From Streptomyces xylophagus (GTDB lineage: Bacteria; Actinomycetota; Actinomycetes; Streptomycetales; Streptomycetaceae), in the NCBI RefSeq assembly GCF_000716435.1, contig NZ_JNWO01000027.1, positions 1 through 64,000 on the forward strand: 64,000 nt of DNA. Direction: 5' to 3'. Shown here piece after piece: positions 62,203-64,000 of this stretch. The number at the start of each line of letters is the position of its first letter. Within the stretch, counting starts at the first letter, position 1. The translations under genes and the position numbers were made by a program. A model generated the notes under the pieces. It worked only from the letters and a program-made list of their open reading frames with translations. It made no database searches and was not told where the DNA came from.

Positions 62203-64000
62203 TTGTCTGCAGTGAACGCGTTCGACGGCGAACCGGCATGCGTTTCCGTGGCCGTGGTCGGCGCCGGTCCGCGCGGCACCAGCGTCCTGGAACGCCTCTG
62301 CGCCTCCGCGCCGGAACTCCTCCCGCCCGGCACCCGGCTCACCGTCCACGTCGTCGACCCGGCGCCCCCGGGCCCCGGCCGGGTCTGGCGCTCCGCGCAG
62401 TCGCCCGAGCTGCTGATGAACACCGTGGCCTCGCAGGTGACCCTCTTCACCGACGCCAGCGTCGACTGCTCGGGCCCGATCCGCCCCGGACCCAGCCTGC
62501 ACGAGTGGGCACCCGCCGAACTGGGCCCGGACGACTACCCCACCCGCGCCCACTACGGCCGCTATCTGGAGTGGGTGTTCGCCCGCACGGTCCGCGAGGC
62601 GCCCGAGTCCGTCCAGGTCGCGACACACAGGGCACGCGCCGTACGCCTCGACGACACACCCGACGGCCACCAGGCCCTCACCCTGGACAACGGCCGTACC
62701 CTGTCCGCCCTTTCGGCCGTGGTCCTGGCCCAGGGCCACCTCCCGACGGTCGGAGACACCGCCCAGCGCCACCTCTCCTCCTACGCCGACCGGCACGGCC
62801 TGTGCCACCTCCCGCCGGCCAACCCGGCCGACGTCGACCTGACCGTCGTACGCCCCGGCGAACCAGTGCTGTTGCGCGGCCTCGGCCTCAACTTCTTCGA
62901 CCACACAGCCCTGTTGACGACGGGCAGGGGAGGCCGCTTCGTCCGCACGGGGAACGGTCTCCGTTACATCCCCTCCGGCAACGAGCCCCGCCTGTACGCC
63001 GGTTCACGCCGAGGCATCCCGTACCAGGCCCGCGGCGACAACGCGAAGGGCCCGCACGGCCGCCACACTCCCCGCGTCCTCACCCCGGAGGCCATCGCCG
63101 CCTTCCGCAAACGCGCCGACTCCGGCGAGGCACCCGACTTCCTCACGGAGATATGGCCGTTGGTGGCGAAGGAGGTCGAGACGGTCTACTACACCGCTCT
63201 GCTACGACCCTCCCGGCGCCCGGAGTTCGCAGAGCGCTTTCTCGGCGTCCCGCACCACGACCCCCAAGAAGCCCTGATACTCGACGAGTTCGGGGTCCCG
63301 AGCGCCGCCCGCTGGAGCTGGGACCGGTTGTCCCGCCCGTACACCGAACGCGATCTCGCCCACCCGGCGGCATGGCGGAACTGGCTGCTGTCGTATCTGC
63401 GCGAGGACGCCGAACACGCCGCGCTCGGCAATGTGGACGGCCCGGTCAAGGCGGCCCTGGACGTGCTGCGCGACCTGCGCAACGAACTCCGGCTGGTCGT
63501 CGACCACGGCGGTCTCGCCGGTGCCTCGCGCCGCGACCACCTGGACCGCTGGTACACCCCGCTCAACGCGTTCCTGTCCATCGGCCCGCCCCGGCGCCGT
63601 ATCGAGGAACTGGCCGCGCTGGTGGAGGCGGGCGTGGTGGAGGTGCTCGGGCCGCGGCTGGAGGTGCGGGAGGCGGAGGGCGCCTGGGTGGCACGCTCCC
63701 CGGCGGTGCCGGGCTCGGCGGTGCGGGTGACGACCCTCATCGAGGCACGCCTCCCCGAACCGGACCTGCGCCGCACCGCCGACGAACTGCTCGGCCGGCT
63801 GCTGAAGACGGGCCGGTGCCGGCCGCACACGGTGGACGGTTACGAGTCGGGCGGGCTGGACGTGACCCCGCGCCCGTATCGCCTGATGGACCGTCAAGGG
63901 CGCGCCCACGCACGGCGGTTCGCGTTCGGGGTGCCCACGGAGGGCGTGCACTGGGTGACCGCGGCGGGCGCCCGACCGGGCGTGGACTCGGTCACGCTGT
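62203..64000 (+). CDS. FAD/NAD(P)-binding enzyme (NAD_binding_9-like), C-terminus off window
   Basis: The frame runs to the right edge, covering the first ~599 residues. The dinucleotide fold is VSVAVVGAGPRGTSVLERLC (GxGxxG), followed by VVDPAPPGPGRVWRSAQSPE. An inner region with YLEWVFARTVREAPESVQVA and a second Rossmann part TLSALSAVVLAQGHLPTVGD follow. LLRGLGLNFFDHTALLTTGR and YIPSGNEPRLYAGSRRG resemble NAD_binding_9 proteins (hydroxyacyl/alkyl monooxygenase-like). TTG 62203 is chosen because GGGAG lies 8 bases before it. The substrate is unknown. Confidence 0.82.
   Translation, partial: MSAVNAFDGEPACVSVAVVGAGPRGTSVLERLCASAPELLPPGTRLTVHVVDPAPPGPGRVWRSAQSPELLMNTVASQVTLFTDASVDCSGPIRPGPSLHEWAPAELGPDDYPTRAHYGRYLEWVFARTVREAPESVQVATHRARAVRLDDTPDGHQALTLDNGRTLSALSAVVLAQGHLPTVGDTAQRHLSSYADRHGLCHLPPANPADVDLTVVRPGEPVLLRGLGLNFFDHTALLTTGRGGRFVRTGNGLRYIPSGNEPRLYAGSRRGIPYQARGDNAKGPHGRHTPRVLTPEAIAAFRKRADSGEAPDFLTEIWPLVAKEVETVYYTALLRPSRRPEFAERFLGVPHHDPQEALILDEFGVPSAARWSWDRLSRPYTERDLAHPAAWRNWLLSYLREDAEHAALGNVDGPVKAALDVLRDLRNELRLVVDHGGLAGASRRDHLDRWYTPLNAFLSIGPPRRRIEELAALVEAGVVEVLGPRLEVREAEGAWVARSPAVPGSAVRVTTLIEARLPEPDLRRTADELLGRLLKTGRCRPHTVDGYESGGLDVTPRPYRLMDRQGRAHARRFAFGVPTEGVHWVTAAGARPGVDSVTL

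Overview
The window is high-GC actinobacterial DNA, almost certainly from Streptomyces. Signs are strong third-position GC bias, many GTG/TTG starts with GGAGG-type ribosome sites, very short intergenic spaces, ATGA/GTGA-coupled operons, an XRE-DUF5753/DUF397/RsbW-like regulatory trio, a SigE-family sigma factor, a WYL regulator and the interspersed repeat around GGGGCGCGGGGAACTGCGCG. No tRNA, rRNA, CRISPR array or intact mobile element was seen. The only mobile trace is a short IS5-type transposase remnant at 38688-38765.

Layout. 1-3644: partial methyltransferase, sigma factor with coupled membrane protein, MFS exporter. 3718-6869: SCP2-type thiolase and an MFS protein with a beta-sandwich tail. 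6986-12665: methyltransferase, epoxide-hydrolase-like enzyme, cell-wall amidase, F420-dependent oxidoreductase and small envelope proteins. 12790-16063: a coupled operon of six-hairpin protein, methyltransferase and GT4 glycosyltransferase, divergent from a KstR-like TetR regulator. 16286-20912: the regulator, a maltokinase-cap-like protein, ferredoxin, aldehyde dehydrogenase, MBL hydrolase and SnoaL-like protein. 20906-27935: STAND ATPase, SpoIIE phosphatase, hydrolase, a frameshifted HTH regulator, solute-binding lipoprotein and phosphotransferase. 28010-33785: a cobalamin riboswitch followed by five coupled genes. 34124-41244: secreted transglycosylase, YoaK, TerD, the divergent CYP125/FadA5 pair, LysR and an SDR. 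41228-53044: regulators, lipoproteins, membrane glycosyltransferases, DUF2330, an O-methyltransferase and an FHA protein. 53122-64000: WYL regulator, GNAT, large MFS, peptidoglycan-binding protein, HAD phosphatase, GDT1-type transporter, secreted HNH nuclease, PhoD-like phosphatase and a partial FAD enzyme.

Two themes join distant genes. First, a sterol/steroid side-chain oxidation regulon: CYP125, FadA5-type thiolase, SCP2-type thiolase, Rv3520c-like F420 oxidoreductase, ferredoxin with aldehyde dehydrogenase, and a KstR-like repressor. Their upstream regions carry two palindromes, the mycobacterial KstR box TNNAACNNGTTNNA and a second one, TGACGnnnCrTCA. No sterol ring-degradation genes are in the window. 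Second, the riboswitch operon encodes a complete ECF transporter (T, fused A-A, S) preceded by two membrane-tethered extracytoplasmic proteins. One of these is an alpha/alpha-barrel repeat protein resembling the cobalamin-binding fold of intrinsic factor and transcobalamin. Together they look like a dedicated cobalamin capture-and-import machine.
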